From assembly GCA_037013495.1 (NCBI GenBank), contig CM072803.1:56185627-56249626 (forward strand): DNA of 64,000 nt, in the 5' to 3' direction. The position numbers and the translations under genes are program-made. The stretch comes from Hippophae tibetana (lineage: Eukaryota > Streptophyta > Magnoliopsida > Rosales > Elaeagnaceae). The stretch's first letter is position 1, and each line of letters opens with the position of its first letter. Below the pieces are notes generated by a model. It was not told where the DNA came from. It saw nothing but the letters and a program-made list of their open reading frames with translations, and ran no database searches. Below are positions 21,474 through 32,149 of the stretch, piece by piece.

Positions 21474-23981
21474 ATGGACAAATCTTGGATGTCAAAGTGT
21501 AGAATTGAGCAAGACTATATTTCTGGAGTTGAAAGTTTCATGGAGTTTGCTTGTAGAACTAGTAATACTGGAAGTAGTATGATTCGATGCCCATGCATTA
21601 AATGTAAAAATGAGCGATTTCATGAATTTGATGAGGTTAAGTATCACCTTATCCGTAATGGTATTCTATTGAGCTATAAATGTTGGTATTATCATGGAGA
21701 AAATATTGATAATACTCATGGGGAAAAGTATAATAAGAATGTGAGTGGATTACATACATCATATCATAATGTACAGACAGAAAATATGTTTCGTGGTGTT
21801 GAAGATGAATTACGCGAGGATGATCCCGAAACCTTTAATAAACTTATAGAAGATGCCGAAAAACCGTTGTATCCAAAATGCAAAAAATACACTAAAATGT
21901 CAGGATTGGTTCATTTGTACAATGTCAAGGCAAAACATGGTTTTTCTGACAAGGGATTCATAGAATTACTAAATCTACTAGTCGATATGTTTCCTAAGGG
22001 TATTGAATTGCCATCTTCAATGTATGAAGTGAAGAAATCTCTTAGTCGATTTGGCATAGAATATCATAAGATTCACGCTTGTCCTAATGATTGCATTCTT
22101 TATAGAAAAGAATATGAGACATTACATGATTGTCCTATGTGTAAAGAATCGAGATGGAAGCATGGTACAAATGAGAGTACACAACATAAGAAAGGCGTGC
22201 CTGCAAAGGTTCTTTGGTACTTTCCTCCGATTCCTCGCTTTCAAACTTTGTTCAATAGTAAATATACATCAAAGATGTTGACTTGGCATTCAGATAATTG
22301 ATCTGATGATGGGGTGCTACGTCATCCTTGTGATTCTCCAAATTGGAAAGTAGTAGATAATTTATCTCCTTAATTTTCATCTGATCCGCGCAATCTGCGT
22401 CTTGCCATTGCTACTGATGGAATTAATCCACATAGTTCCCTCAGTAGTAGATATAGCTGTTGGCCAGTAATTATGGTAACATACAACCTTCCTCCCTGGT
22501 TGTGTATGAAAAGAAAATTCATGATGTTAACATTATTGATATCAGGACCGAAACAACCCGGTGTTGATATTGATGTATATTTTCAGCCTCTAATAGATGA
22601 TTTAAAGACGTTGTGGAATGATGGTGTAAATGTTTACGATGCATATAAAGAAGAATACTTTAACTTGAAGGGGGTCCTTTTATGGACAATTAATGATTTT
22701 CCTGCCTATGGAAACTTATCAGGACATGCAACAAAAGGTTACAAGGGATGTCCTATATGTAGTGATGGAAATTCTACAAAGTATCTTGTTCACGGACGAA
22801 AGATGTCTTATAGAAGACATAGGATATTTTTGCCATTTGCACACAAGTTTAGATACCAAAAGAAAAAGTTCGATGGATGGACTGTGCCACTTCCTATTGA
22901 AATTTCTGGTGTAGACATCGGCCAAACTTATATATCGATCAAGTGCTTGTTGCAAATATTTGAATATCAAATGATCGATTTAAGTATAATTCAAGTGTGG
23001 ACAAGGTGAGTCCTCAATCTAGTTAGTTTTCTTTTATTTATGGAGAACATATATTATTATATTTATATTATCTAATTATATATATATATATATAGGGCTT
23101 GCTATTATCGACTTCAACATAATCACTCATCACATTTAGCAATGTTCTATGATTCTTCATATGTCAATCAATATCAAGAGAAGGATGTTAGCATCAGAGC
23201 TAAACAATTATGTGATAGAGCATTAATGCTTAGCAGAAATCAAAAGTTGATAATCCCTTGGCCATTAAGGTTTGAACAAGGCCAAGATCATTGGATGTTG
23301 GTAATCATTGATATGTTCAATAATCATGCTTGGTACTGTGACTCAGCTTCCATAGAACTGAGTAAAGATACAAAAGCAGTTGTTGAAATGTAAGAGTTAT
23401 ATATAGTTACATATTAGTTTTTTCTATTATTTTTTGTAATATTTAATAAAAACTAATCGTTTTATACCTTGATAGGGCATGGAAGTTGTGGAACAAGTTT
23501 AGGAGCATTGTCCTTAAAAAATCTCATAAGCTTATATGGACAAAAGTTATGGTATGTACAATTCAATATTAATAATTTTATTAATTTTACAATTAAATAA
23601 TAAGGATGTTCGAATATGAAAATTCATGTATACATGCACTTTTTTTTGTAGGTTCCACAACAAAATAATGGAGTCATATGTGGTTATTATGTCATGAAGT
23701 TTATGAGCGAAATCATCACAAATATCAAAATTCCAATTGATGATGTGGTAATATATTTTACCCATATACATACAAGTTTTTAACATATTTGAGTTTGTTT
23801 TTGTAAATAAATGAAATCATATTCTTATTTTGATTTTGAATACATGTAGTTCTTTGGTTGGAACAAGACGGGTTACGACCAACAAATTTTTGATGATTTA
23901 CGAGAGGAATGGGCAGAACACATGGTTCAAATTATATCATCACAAGAAGAATCAGGAGAAGATTCTGATGATCTTGAATAG
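21474..23981 (+). pseudogene. Tnp2 transposase-Ulp1 protease fusion gene of CACTA 1 (defective)
   Basis: Five exons fit the reading frame and GT-AG rules: 21474-23005, 23096-23389, 23476-23551, 23652-23747 and 23850-23981 (stop TAG). Exon 1 opens with the Transpos_assoc domain (residues about 3-75: DKSWM, then C-P-C-x2-C and a histidine pair in RNGI....W.YHGE). It continues with the first part of the Tnp2/Transposase_21 domain (Y..HACPNDC.LY..EY....CP.C, then ATDGINPH-like and GY.GCP.C blocks). Two in-frame stops lie at 22299-22301 (TGA) and 22371-22373 (TAA). After RYQKKKFDG (about 22877) the Tnp2 core is missing and the reading passes straight into Ulp1 sequence. The Ulp1 (C48 cysteine protease) part keeps its catalytic set: His in QDHWMLVI, Asp in WYCDSAS, Gln in PQQNNG and Cys in VICGYYV. 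Transposase activity is therefore unlikely; the protease domain itself looks whole. Confidence 0.85.
22878..23981 (+). CDS. Ulp1-like cysteine protease portion (exons 1 end to 5)
   Basis: This is the C-terminal part of the fusion gene, listed separately because its catalytic residues are intact. C48 proteases of the Ulp1/SENP type remove SUMO; many plant CACTA and MULE elements carry captured relatives whose substrate is unknown. Splice junctions keep the frame: AAG/GTGAGT to TAG/GGCTTGC, AAAT/GTAAGA to TAG/GGCATGG, ATG/GTATGT to TAG/GTTCCA, GTG/GTAATA to TAG/TTCTTT. The reading ends in an acidic tail (SGEDSDDLE). CACTA 2 has the same exons on the minus strand (25320-26400), about 90% alike in protein over the largest exon, showing that the domain belongs to the family. 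Whether it is expressed here cannot be told. Confidence 0.75.
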
Positions 23982-24900
23982 CATATGACAATATAACAGT
24001 ACATTTTTTAATGATTTGGCCTTCTCTATCTATTCCTGTGTCTAAAATCACTTGTTTGATGATTATTAATCATATATATGCTCATGTATTTAGGGGAATG
24101 CATTGTTTTATGGACCTATTTTTGGCCCAAACTACATCTCATCTCTCTTTCCTACTTGCATTTGACGAACTCATATTAACACTTTATTAATCATTAATTT
24201 GTTTATAAATATGAATTTATCTGGAATCTCTGCTAGTATTTTTAATGATATAATGAGCTCTAAATGTACAAATCAGGTGTACGTAGGTCCGATTTGTTTC
24301 TTTGTTTGTATGAGTTGTGGTGCACATGAACGTGTTCCATATGTTTAAGGGCACCAAAACTCACACAAGCTTAGCCAAGTAAGAAATCGAAGTTACAATT
24401 GATTTCATATTTAGAGTTCATTATATATAGCATTAAAAAATAGTAGTAGAGATTCCAGATAACTTCATATATATAGACAAATGATTAATAATGCTAATAT
24501 GAGTTTGTCGAATGTCGTTGTACGTGGTAATCTCTTTTTTATGGTAATATTTATAATGATTTAATTTCTTCATTCGTACGTCTGAAGTTTAGACTACTTT
24601 TTTGATGGATGTTTTACGTGCTTATGTATGTAGGAGAATATTTGTTATATGGATCAGCTGTTTTTTGTCATAATGCTTGTGAAGGCCAATCAAGATTCTA
24701 AGCCAACCAAGCTTACTCGATCACATAATAATTATACTTTGACGACATTATTTTATTTGTAATTTAAGTTAACTATATGTATTATTTATGCATTATTTGT
24801 TTTTGTAATAAATTTAATTATCAAGTAATTGTATTATTATTTATATTTTAGTTTTTTTATGTTATTTATATATATACTGAATAATACGAAAAATTAGAAT
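23982..24900 (+). other. 3' non-coding region of CACTA 1
   Basis: About 0.9 kb without coding similarity. Much of it (24050-24780) matches, inverted, 19600-20303 of CACTA 2 and also 48380-48990 of the non-autonomous CACTA, so it marks the 3' side of this CACTA family. It holds pairs of related segments around AACTTCATATATATAGACAAATGATTAATAA-type sequence (about 24200 and 24470) in inverted orientation. Confidence 0.75.
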
Positions 24901-24917
24901 AAAAATAAAAACAAATA

Positions 24918-25192
24918 CGTGTAGAGTTGGTTCACGGCCTAAACCGACTTTACGTGTAGAGTTGGTTCATGCCGTGAACTGACTTTACGTGTAGATTCGG
25001 TTCACGGCATGAACCAACTCTACACGTAAAGTCGGTTCATGGCATGAACCGACACTACACGTAAAGTCGGTTCAGGCCGTGAACCGACTCTACATTTTAA
25101 GTCTCTAAATTTAAAGTCGGTTCAGAGAACCGACTTTAAATTTGTTTAAAGTTAGTTTTTAACTGACTTTAATGCCTATTTATGTAGTAGTG
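24918..25192 (+). repeat. 3' subterminal repeats and terminus of CACTA 1
   Basis: Units such as ACGTGTAGAGTTGGTTCACG alternate with inverted forms (GAACCGACTTTACGTG), about seven units, then TTTAAAGTCGGTTCAGAGAA palindromes and the GTAGTAGTG end. The unit differs from that of the 5' array (GGTTGACGTGGATAACC), as is usual for the two ends of En/Spm elements, but both share a GGTT/AACC core. Confidence 0.9.
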
Positions 25193-25319
25193 AATAAGTC
25201 CATAAAACAATGCATTCCCATAAATACATGAGCACATAACCATCCATCAAACAAGGGACTTCAAACACAGGAATAGAGAAATTAAATCATTAAACAATTT
25301 ACCATTATGTTGTCATATG

Positions 25320-26190
25320 CTATTCAAGATCATCAGAATCTTCTCCTCATTCTTCTTGTGATGATATAATTTGAACCATATGTTTTGCCCATTCCTTTCA
25401 TAAATCATCAAAAATTTCTGGTCATAGCCCATCTTATTCCAACCAAATAACTACATGTATTTAAAATCAAAATAAAAATGTAATTTCATGTATTTACAAA
25501 AAATAACTCAAATATGTTAAAAAAATTTCTGTATATGGGTAAAAGATATTACCACATCATCGATTGGAATTTTGATATTTGTGATGATTTCACTCATAAA
25601 ATTCATGACATAATGACCACACATGACTCTATTATTTTGTTGTGTAACCTACAAAAAATAAGTGTACATGATTTTCCATATTCGAACATCTTTATTATTC
25701 AATTGTAAAATTATTAATATTTGTTTGTACATAACTTTTGTCCATATAAGCTTATGAGATTTTTTAAGGGCAATGCCCCTAAAATTGTTCCACAACTTCT
25801 ATGCCCTATCAAGGTTTAAAACGGTTAGTTTTTATTAAATATTTCAAAAAATAATAGAAGAAACTAATATCTAGCTATAACTCTTACATTTCAACAATTG
25901 TTTTTGTATCTTTACTCGGTTCTATGGAAGCCGAGTCACAGTACCAAGCATGATTATTGAACAGATTAATGATTACCAACATCCAATGATCTTGGCCTTG
26001 TTCAAACCTTAATGGCCAAAGGATTATCAACTTTTGATTTATGTTAAGCATTAATGCCCTATCACATAATTGTTTAGCTCTGATACTAACATCCTTCTCT
26101 TGATATTGATTGACATATGAAGAATCATAGAACATAGCTAAATGTGATGAGTGATTATGTTGAAGTCGATAATAGCATGCCCTATATAAA

Positions 26191-26232
<42 letters not shown>

Positions 26233-26430
26233 TTAGATAATATAAATATAAATATATATGTTCTACATAAATGAAAGAAAAATAAATAGATTGAGGACTC
26301 ACCTTGTCCACACTTGAAATATACTTAAATCGATCATTTGATATTCAAATAGTTGCAATATGCACTCGATTGATATATAAGATTAGCCAAGGTCTACACC
26401 AGAAATTTCTATAGGAAGTGGCACAGTCCA
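25320..26430 (-). pseudogene. Ulp1-like protease exons of CACTA 2
   Basis: On the minus strand, exons matching CACTA 1 run from about 26430 (GWTVPLPIEISGVDLG) through 26135-25884 (the main catalytic exon) to about 25320 (acidic tail). The catalytic His (QDHWMLVI), Asp (WYCDSAS), Gln (TQQNN) and Cys (MCGHYV) codons are all present. The last exon has a TGA where CACTA 1 has CGA, and another stop near the acidic tail, so the C-terminus is damaged. The intron after the first segment holds a long TA run (about 26190-26228) where CACTA 1 has a short one. Confidence 0.8.
26190..26228. repeat. (TA)n microsatellite in a Ulp1 intron
   Basis: About 19 TA units. The equivalent intron position in CACTA 1 (about 23079-23093) has about 8, so the run differs between the two copies. 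Confidence 0.9.
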
Positions 26431-26950
26431 TCCATCATTTATGCTAGATGCCCTCCCAAAAATAGTCATCAAAGTTCCAAGATTTCTACCGAAGTTTAAA
26501 GCATAATCATCTATACTTTTTCCAAGGATTCTTCTTGAATGATTTCGTGCGTGATGATTGGCCACTAGACATATATTTAGTATGAGATACTTGCTTTGTA
26601 TCTCTTAAATGTGCTGCATTTAAGAGTTCTGGTATAATAGACTAAAAAAACACATTATGTATGTTAGTAACAATAAAAGATATAATAAAATAATAGTAGT
26701 ATGTCAAAATTTAGAACAACTTGAATCGACGGCCAAGCCACATACTGTCCAACCACCTTTTGGACTGTGGTAGCATCTGAAGGCACAGGTAGTGGACAAT
26801 CATGAAGTAATGATTGATCAATTACTATTTTCCAATGATTAGGCAAATATTGATTATGAATAATCTAATCATCGCTCAATTGTTGTACCATTCCAATAGC
26901 AACAAAGTACGTTGACGAAGGATGTTTCAACAAACATTTCATATTCTGTA
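26383..26950 (-). pseudogene. CACTA 2 segment upstream of the Ulp1 exons
   Basis: Two open stretches on the minus strand (26383-26565 and 26664-26846) encode SIDDYALNFGRNLGTL followed by the Ulp1-side PLPIEISGVDLG, and NHWKIVIDQSLLHDCPLPVP. I do not recognise a named domain. Because the second half of CACTA genes of this type is one long spliced gene ending in Ulp1, these are probably its exons. Splice sites were not resolved. Confidence 0.5.
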
Positions 26951-27025
26951 AAAAATTTAAGTGTTATATATAAAAAATAAAACATATTATAAGAAATAAA
27001 AATAATAGATTATATACACCAGAAA

Positions 27026-27484
27026 TTAAAATCTTACCACATATGATTCATCAAATAAAGGAGGATTCCCATGTGGGGAAGCTATTGGATGTACATTCTC
27101 ACCAAAACATTTATCGTGGTTTGATTGATGGTAAGAATACGCAGATTGCATTGGAGAAAATGAACCACTACTTGATTGCATATGCATTCCTGGCATATAG
27201 GAAGGACCAATAGGATGACTATATCCCATACTGGATATAGTTTAAGCGCAATGATATTGCGTGGCTGGCATGGATGGTTGCCTACATGTCATGGATAGTG
27301 GCATGCCTGGCATCGATGGTGACATGCCTAGCATGGATGGTTGCATGCTTGGCATGAATGGTGGTATGCCTGGCATGGATGGTTGCATGCTTGACCAATA
27401 TGGCATGCCCTGGTTGTAGAATGATGTCATGCCTGACATGTGTTGTGATTGGTATTCTTTTAGAGTAGTAATCTCACTTAACAC
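27026..27484 (-). pseudogene. Methionine/proline repeat region of CACTA 2
   Basis: The minus strand encodes a low-complexity tract made of short MPGM/MQPSM-type units (PFMPSMQPSMLGMSPSMPGM) followed by a GYSHPIGPSYMPGMHM-like segment. At the DNA level it is a degenerate tandem array of GGCATGGATGGTTGCATGCT-like units at 27255-27440. Such linkers often sit between the plant transposase domain and the protease domain in CACTA second genes. No function is assigned. Confidence 0.6.
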
Positions 27485-27499
27485 TGAGGCCTTAAAAGA

Positions 27500-28778
27500 G
27501 TTGAGTCCTTTTTCAATTTTAGTGTACTTTTCCTTACTGATCGTTTAAGGCTTTTGTTTTGGAATGTTAAAATACTCCATATAACCATCATATTGGCTAC
27601 CTCCCCTAACACGACTAGGATGGTTGCATCTGAATGCATGATATAAAGCATCTCTCTCAGGCTCTTCGATTATTTCACCCCTGGATATTTTTTCTTAAAT
27701 AGCTCTCTACAAATAATAAAGCACACAAACATATCATTCATTATTACATCAATTATTAAAAATCATTAAGACTTTTTATCAACCAAAATTACTAACCAAC
27801 TTATTTATTTTTTCTTCTTCTCGCTTAGTCATTGGTCTTGAATTCTTCATTTTGGGAGTCTTTGTTTCTATGTACAATTTAGTTCGAGTAACAAGTCTAC
27901 CAGATTCAGCTTCCTACATAAATTATGAAAATTTTATGTACAATGACATGAAATTAAATTGAGGAAAATAAATATAAAAATATTTATAAATTAACACAAA
28001 TTAATAATACTATTCTATATCTAACTTCAGGATTTGAAGACCTCCCAGAACGGTTTGGAAGAATGTTATACATTTGTATATTCTGATGTTCTTCCCTAAT
28101 AATTTGAAATTCATCTGAACTTCTATAATACACAAAGTCTTTCCGAACTTGAGGTGTAATCCACGGGTGTCCTTCAGGGATTTTGTAGAGCTCTACCTCA
28201 TCAAGTGGTTCCAAATATGGAAACACAAAATTTATTGCCAATCTGGAAGTCTTGTATTCTTTCCACACCTTATTTGCAATCTTATAACACTTAAGTTTCC
28301 AACTATCATCGACTTTGTAACGATTCTATAAAAACACAGTACAAAAGATTAAATATAATACAAAAAAGATATAATATATGTAATTGATTATAAAATATAA
28401 GAGACTTACACAAATGGTTATCCATATTTTGAACTTTTCTACATCGTTAATCTAAGACCAATCATTTATATTGATTGGTATACTGGACTTCACAAGTCCA
28501 CCAATATAGGATTTCAATTGTTGGCCATTTTCCCCTATTGGATTACCAGTAGCATCAAATAGAACATGTATTTTATCATCTGGGTTAAGTAGAGCATTAG
28601 GTATATTCGCCCAACCCTTTCTTTTCAAATACCTCAATGGATCATTTGGATCTACAAGCTCTGTTACCCGAGGATCCATGAAATATCTGCAAACAATGAA
28701 GAAATATAAATTAATTGACAATTTTAGGAACATACATATATATATATATACAAGAGTTATTACAACAATATAGAACAT
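27500..28778 (-). pseudogene. CACTA 2 plant-transposase-like (Ptta/En/Spm) region
   Basis: On the minus strand, 28778-28452 encodes a start-like segment with RVTELVDPNDPLRYLKRKGW and a GLVKSSIPININDW segment. About 28440-27984 continues with YKTSRLAINFVFPYLEPLDE and HPWITPQVRKDFVYYRSS. About 27980-27500 gives short lysine-rich exons. The order and the R-x-x-L-x-x-x-F-P-x-L-x-P-type helix fit the plant Ptta/En/Spm transposase-like domain (Transposase_24) of CACTA elements, which may be DNA-binding (TnpA-like). The identification rests on position and general pattern. Exon edges are unresolved, and 28788 is directly adjacent to the DUF4216 ORF. Confidence 0.55.
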
Positions 28779-28787
28779 ACGTTAAGT

Positions 28788-29480
28788 TTAATTAGGTTGT
28801 TGATCGTATACATATATTCCTTCACAATCACTTCGAGCCCATGATGAAGAATCATCATCATCAACTAGATCATCGCATACATTAGGCAATTTATTTAAGA
28901 AATTACTAATGTTAGTTAATGTATCAAGCATAGGGTTGTCATCTTCTAAAGCATCACATTGGTAAAACTCTTTTTGTGGAGGCGTTAACACAACAGACCA
29001 TCTTGTGTCAATTTGATCGCTCACATAAAATACTTGTTTTGCATGAAGTGCTAATGTGAAAGGATCATCAGTGTGACTTATCTTGGATAAATTTACAAGG
29101 GTAAATCCAAAATCATCTATTTTATATCCAACATTGATAACATATTTGACCCAATCACACAAGAAAACTGTTTCATGGAAGACCTCATAATCCAATTCCC
29201 AAATCTCTTGTATTATACCATAATATGTTCTATCAGAAATTACAAAATTAGCATCTTTTGAACTGGAAAATTGCATAGTTTGTGCAACCATCTTCACACC
29301 AATATTTTGATTTACTCGGACTTTGTCCCTAGCTTGAGTCATAAACCTTGATCCATTTATTGTGAAACTATAAAATGATTTGACATCAAATTTTGGCCCA
29401 TATGTAAGCCATTGTAAACTTTCTAATATTTTATGATTGGGTTTCTTGAGTTCATCTCGAATCTATGTATACAAAAACAT
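28788..29480 (-). pseudogene. DUF4216-type region of CACTA 2
   Basis: On the minus strand 29342-28788 encodes 184 residues with YYGIIQEIWELDY, F.CDWV and VFYVSDQIDTRWSVVL blocks followed by an aspartate-rich tail. This is the pattern of DUF4216 (YYG.I..I.EL.Y......FKC.W.......Y..D...W.VV), which always lies just downstream of DUF4218 in CACTA transposase genes. The upstream part (to about 29480) encodes GFT/SQARDK-type sequence that begins the domain. Role unknown; it is part of the transposase polypeptide in this family. Confidence 0.8.
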
Positions 29481-29761
29481 GAAATGTGTTTAGAGCAAAG
29501 TTTTAAAACATTGAATAGATCTAGAAACATACATGCATGAATTTTTGTTTGTGACACTTACATGGTTGCGAAACCAATTAATAAGCTCTCGCTTATGTTT
29601 ATCATACAACCATTTTTCTCCTCCTTTTTTTTATAATGAGGTTCAATCTTTAATAAGTTTAAATGCATCCTGTAATGTTATTAAATATATATGAAGTATA
29701 TATCATCATTAATAGTTAAATAAAAAATTATTTTTGCATAAATGAAAAGGTTGAACATCAC

Positions 29762-30457
29762 TTACTCTATGTACGGTTGTGCCTCATTATTATTTACCAA
29801 AATGATTCGGTGTGCTTTTTCCCATGGAGTGCGATCAATAAAAAATTTCTTACTTCCACCAAGCATAGGGTTACCTACTTGGATCATGTGATGTTCTAAG
29901 AAAAACCTGTACGTAGGATTCCCAATTTCAGTGCAACCATTAAAGTATTCAGAACAAAACTCAATGGCATGTTCAATAATATAACGTTCCACCATGCATC
30001 CTTCAGGTTGATTTCTATTATTTACATATCTTTTAAGGACTTTCATATATCTCTCAAAAAGATACATCCACCTTAAGTAAGTAGGACCACACAATTGAAC
30101 CTCTCTAACTAAATGAACACACAAGTGAATCATTATATAGAAGAAATAAGGAGGAAAATATTTTTCAATTAGACACAAAGTCTCTACAACATCTTTTTGT
30201 AAAGAATTTAACTCACCAATTGATATAGATTTCTTCCATATTGTATTGAAGAATGAACAAAGATGAATTATTGGTAATTGAACATGTTTTGGAAGAATTG
30301 ATCTAATAGCAACTGGTAATAACTATTGCATTAAGATATGGCAGTCATGTGATTTCAATCCATAGTTTTTTATCGGTGATAGACACAAAAAATTTTAAGT
30401 TGGATGAGTAACTATCAGGAACTTTCAAACCCTCCAAACATTTACAAAACACATCCT
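29762..30457 (-). pseudogene. DUF4218-type region of CACTA 2
   Basis: From 30457 down to about 30180 the minus strand encodes SHDCHILMQ-like, LLPVAIRSILPK and LQKDVV-type segments. The open frame 30178-29762 continues LIEKYFPPYFFYIMIHLCVHLVREV, RWMYLFERYMKVLKRYV and RPEGCMVERYIIEHAIEFC. These are the conserved blocks of DUF4218, which follows the Tnp2 domain in CACTA transposases. Tnp2 itself should lie upstream (above 30457), but the sequence there is repeat R1, so the transposase core is missing. Confidence 0.85.
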
Positions 30458-31435
30458 CAAGGTAAACCCATATAGAGATCATGTATATATATAGTAATAT
30501 CCTCAAGTTGCTTAAGGGAACCACTCATCAATAGATAATTAACTAAGCATTAAACAAGTTACAACAATAATAGATAGTAAAATCAAAATTACCACTATTA
30601 GCCAGGACCTTCATCCAAACTGCCTACTATAGCTCTTAACTTACCACATTTGTAGCGACCTCGTTTGACACACAAACTCAATTCTCCATGGCTAACACCA
30701 CCAAATGTGATGTGATTGGAAACTTTAGATCAAGTAACTGGAAGTGTAAATACTCACAATCTGAAAGGACATATAGTCTAACTAAAATCAAATGAAGTAT
30801 GAGAGACACACAATCAAACCACTTATGCACACAACCTATGATTTGATTACTAAACTCACAAAATGACCCACTCTTACATATAAGTTCTCCAAAATAATTT
30901 TGAATTCAGACATAAATGTTATTGCGTATTTTGGTAGAAATTCAACTCTTTAACAAGGGTAAAGAAGAGAGAAATAAGTAGGGTACTTATAGCACTCAGA
31001 ATTTCCACTTTGCCAACCACCATGCCAAGCGTTGTGGTTAGCTTGGTGGAGAGGTGCTAAAAAGTTTCATTTTTTTATTTTCTAAAATGGTAAGTACTAA
31101 CCAAAAATACTTGCACCCAAAACATGCCAAATCACAAGTAAAAATGTTGGCTCACTTGCACGTTTGCTCACCAAAAATCAACACTCTCTCTAGTATGTAC
31201 ATTATGAAAACTAACCCTATTATGTGTGTAAACATGCTTGCATACAAAGTGTACCTAACTATGTGTATATGTGAATTACTAATTGCAGTAACCAATCTTA
31301 CATAGAGGAAGATAAAAATACTAAGTACAATAGCAGACACCGCATTTTTTACATAGGAAGCCAACACAAAGACACAAGTACAATGGGACTTACAACTTCT
31401 CGCTTTGGAATTCCAAATTAAAACATTTCCCAACT
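30458..31435 (-). repeat. Repeat R1, copy a (LTR-like, unclassified)
   Basis: It aligns with 37640-38572 (copy c) over nearly its whole length and with 35495-36112 (copy b) in part; all three have the same orientation. Shared landmarks are CTCAAGTTGCTTAAG(GG/GC)AACCACT, the AACACCACCTAA/CAAA...GTG segment, ACACAAAGTGTACCTAAC-like sequence and TTACATAGAGGAAGA. Copy c carries a TATAAATAA box on the minus strand near 38147-38156 followed by AATAA-like signals, which suggests a promoter-bearing LTR read on the minus strand. No coding similarity; the open frames at 31054-31305 and 31152-31433 overlap on opposite strands and are not supported. Confidence 0.65.
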
Positions 31436-32140
31436 AGTTACATATACCCATCAATCATGAGAATATCATGAAGATGTCCTTAAGTTATTTGTTCCTATGA
31501 ACAACACAACAACACACATAAAAGCCCAAAATACACACCAACTCCAAGTGCATCCATCCATTGTGCTTCATCTAACTTCATGAATGAACTCATGGATTTT
31601 TACACTCTAAAACACAAGGTCTTAGTACCACTGCACATAAAGCTTTTGAAGATCGAAGACTACACTTTAACCTATAACTTGCACATGCAACAAACACATA
31701 CCCCATGAAACATATCATATAGAAACAATATGTAGGATAACAACACAACTCCCTCTGACTTCATGAAACACACTTTCTGATTGTATGCAAGTTAGAAAAA
31801 AATATGTAGTACAATTCTACCCTCATAGCCCATGCGGTATATAGCATGGCAACAATCATATAGTTGTGCACAAAACTTCTCCCATTTTTCTCATAAAAAG
31901 TCAAAAGTACACCACTATATGAGGGAAAGAAGAAGAGCAAATGTGCAATAATTCTAATAATAATGCAATAAGGTAGATAGAGTTAAGGAAAAAAAGAATC
32001 AGTCATAGATGAAAACAACACCAATAGACTTATGTTCATTAAAAAAACTTTATTTCACATAAGGAAGTTCCGATAAAAACTAAAGCAACAAACAAAAGCT
32101 GAAAGTAAGAGGACAAAAAAAAGAGATCAAGACTCTATGT
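31436..32140. other. Non-coding stretch, no features recognised
   Basis: About 0.7 kb of AT-rich DNA rich in ACA/CACAC-type sequence. It may be the continuation of the element that carries R1 copy a. Nothing on either strand resembles a known protein or RNA. Confidence 0.5.
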
Positions 32141-32149
32141 ATCCTTCTC

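Larger units (their letters stand above)
20304..25192 (+). mobile_element. CACTA (En/Spm) transposon 1, complete ends, nested in CACTA 2
   Basis: 4889 bp. It begins CACTACTACAAAAAGGGG and ends TTTATGTAGTAGTG, an inverted CACTACTA terminus, and is flanked by the 3-bp duplication AAT (20301-20303 and 25193-25195), the size CACTA transposases make. The flanking sequence reads across as uninterrupted CACTA 2 when the element is removed: a revcomp match to this element's own 24090-24150 spans the join. Contents: a 5' subterminal array, one multi-exon gene fusing part of Tnp2 to a Ulp1-type protease, about 0.9 kb of 3' non-coding DNA and a 3' subterminal array. The transposase is incomplete, so the copy is not autonomous. 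Confidence 0.95.
19364..30457 (-). mobile_element. CACTA (En/Spm) transposon 2, outer element, partial
   Basis: Its 3' end is at 19364. The terminus reads CATTACTACAAAAATGGGC inward, one base off the CACTACTACAAAA terminus of the other two CACTA elements here, and subterminal TAAAGTCGGTTC palindromes follow. The body continues through 20303, is split by CACTA 1, and resumes at 25193 with no base lost except the AAT duplication. Going upstream on the minus strand, 25.3-30.46 kb carries Ulp1-type protease exons, a plant-transposase-like domain, DUF4216 and DUF4218. The transposase (Tnp2) half and the 5' terminus are absent: at about 30457 the sequence changes to repeat R1. It inserted into gypsy copy B. 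Confidence 0.85.

Noticed and set aside
31054-31433. Overlapping 83- and 93-residue frames on opposite strands
   Set aside because: Both lie in repeat R1 and the reading is not kept in copies b and c.
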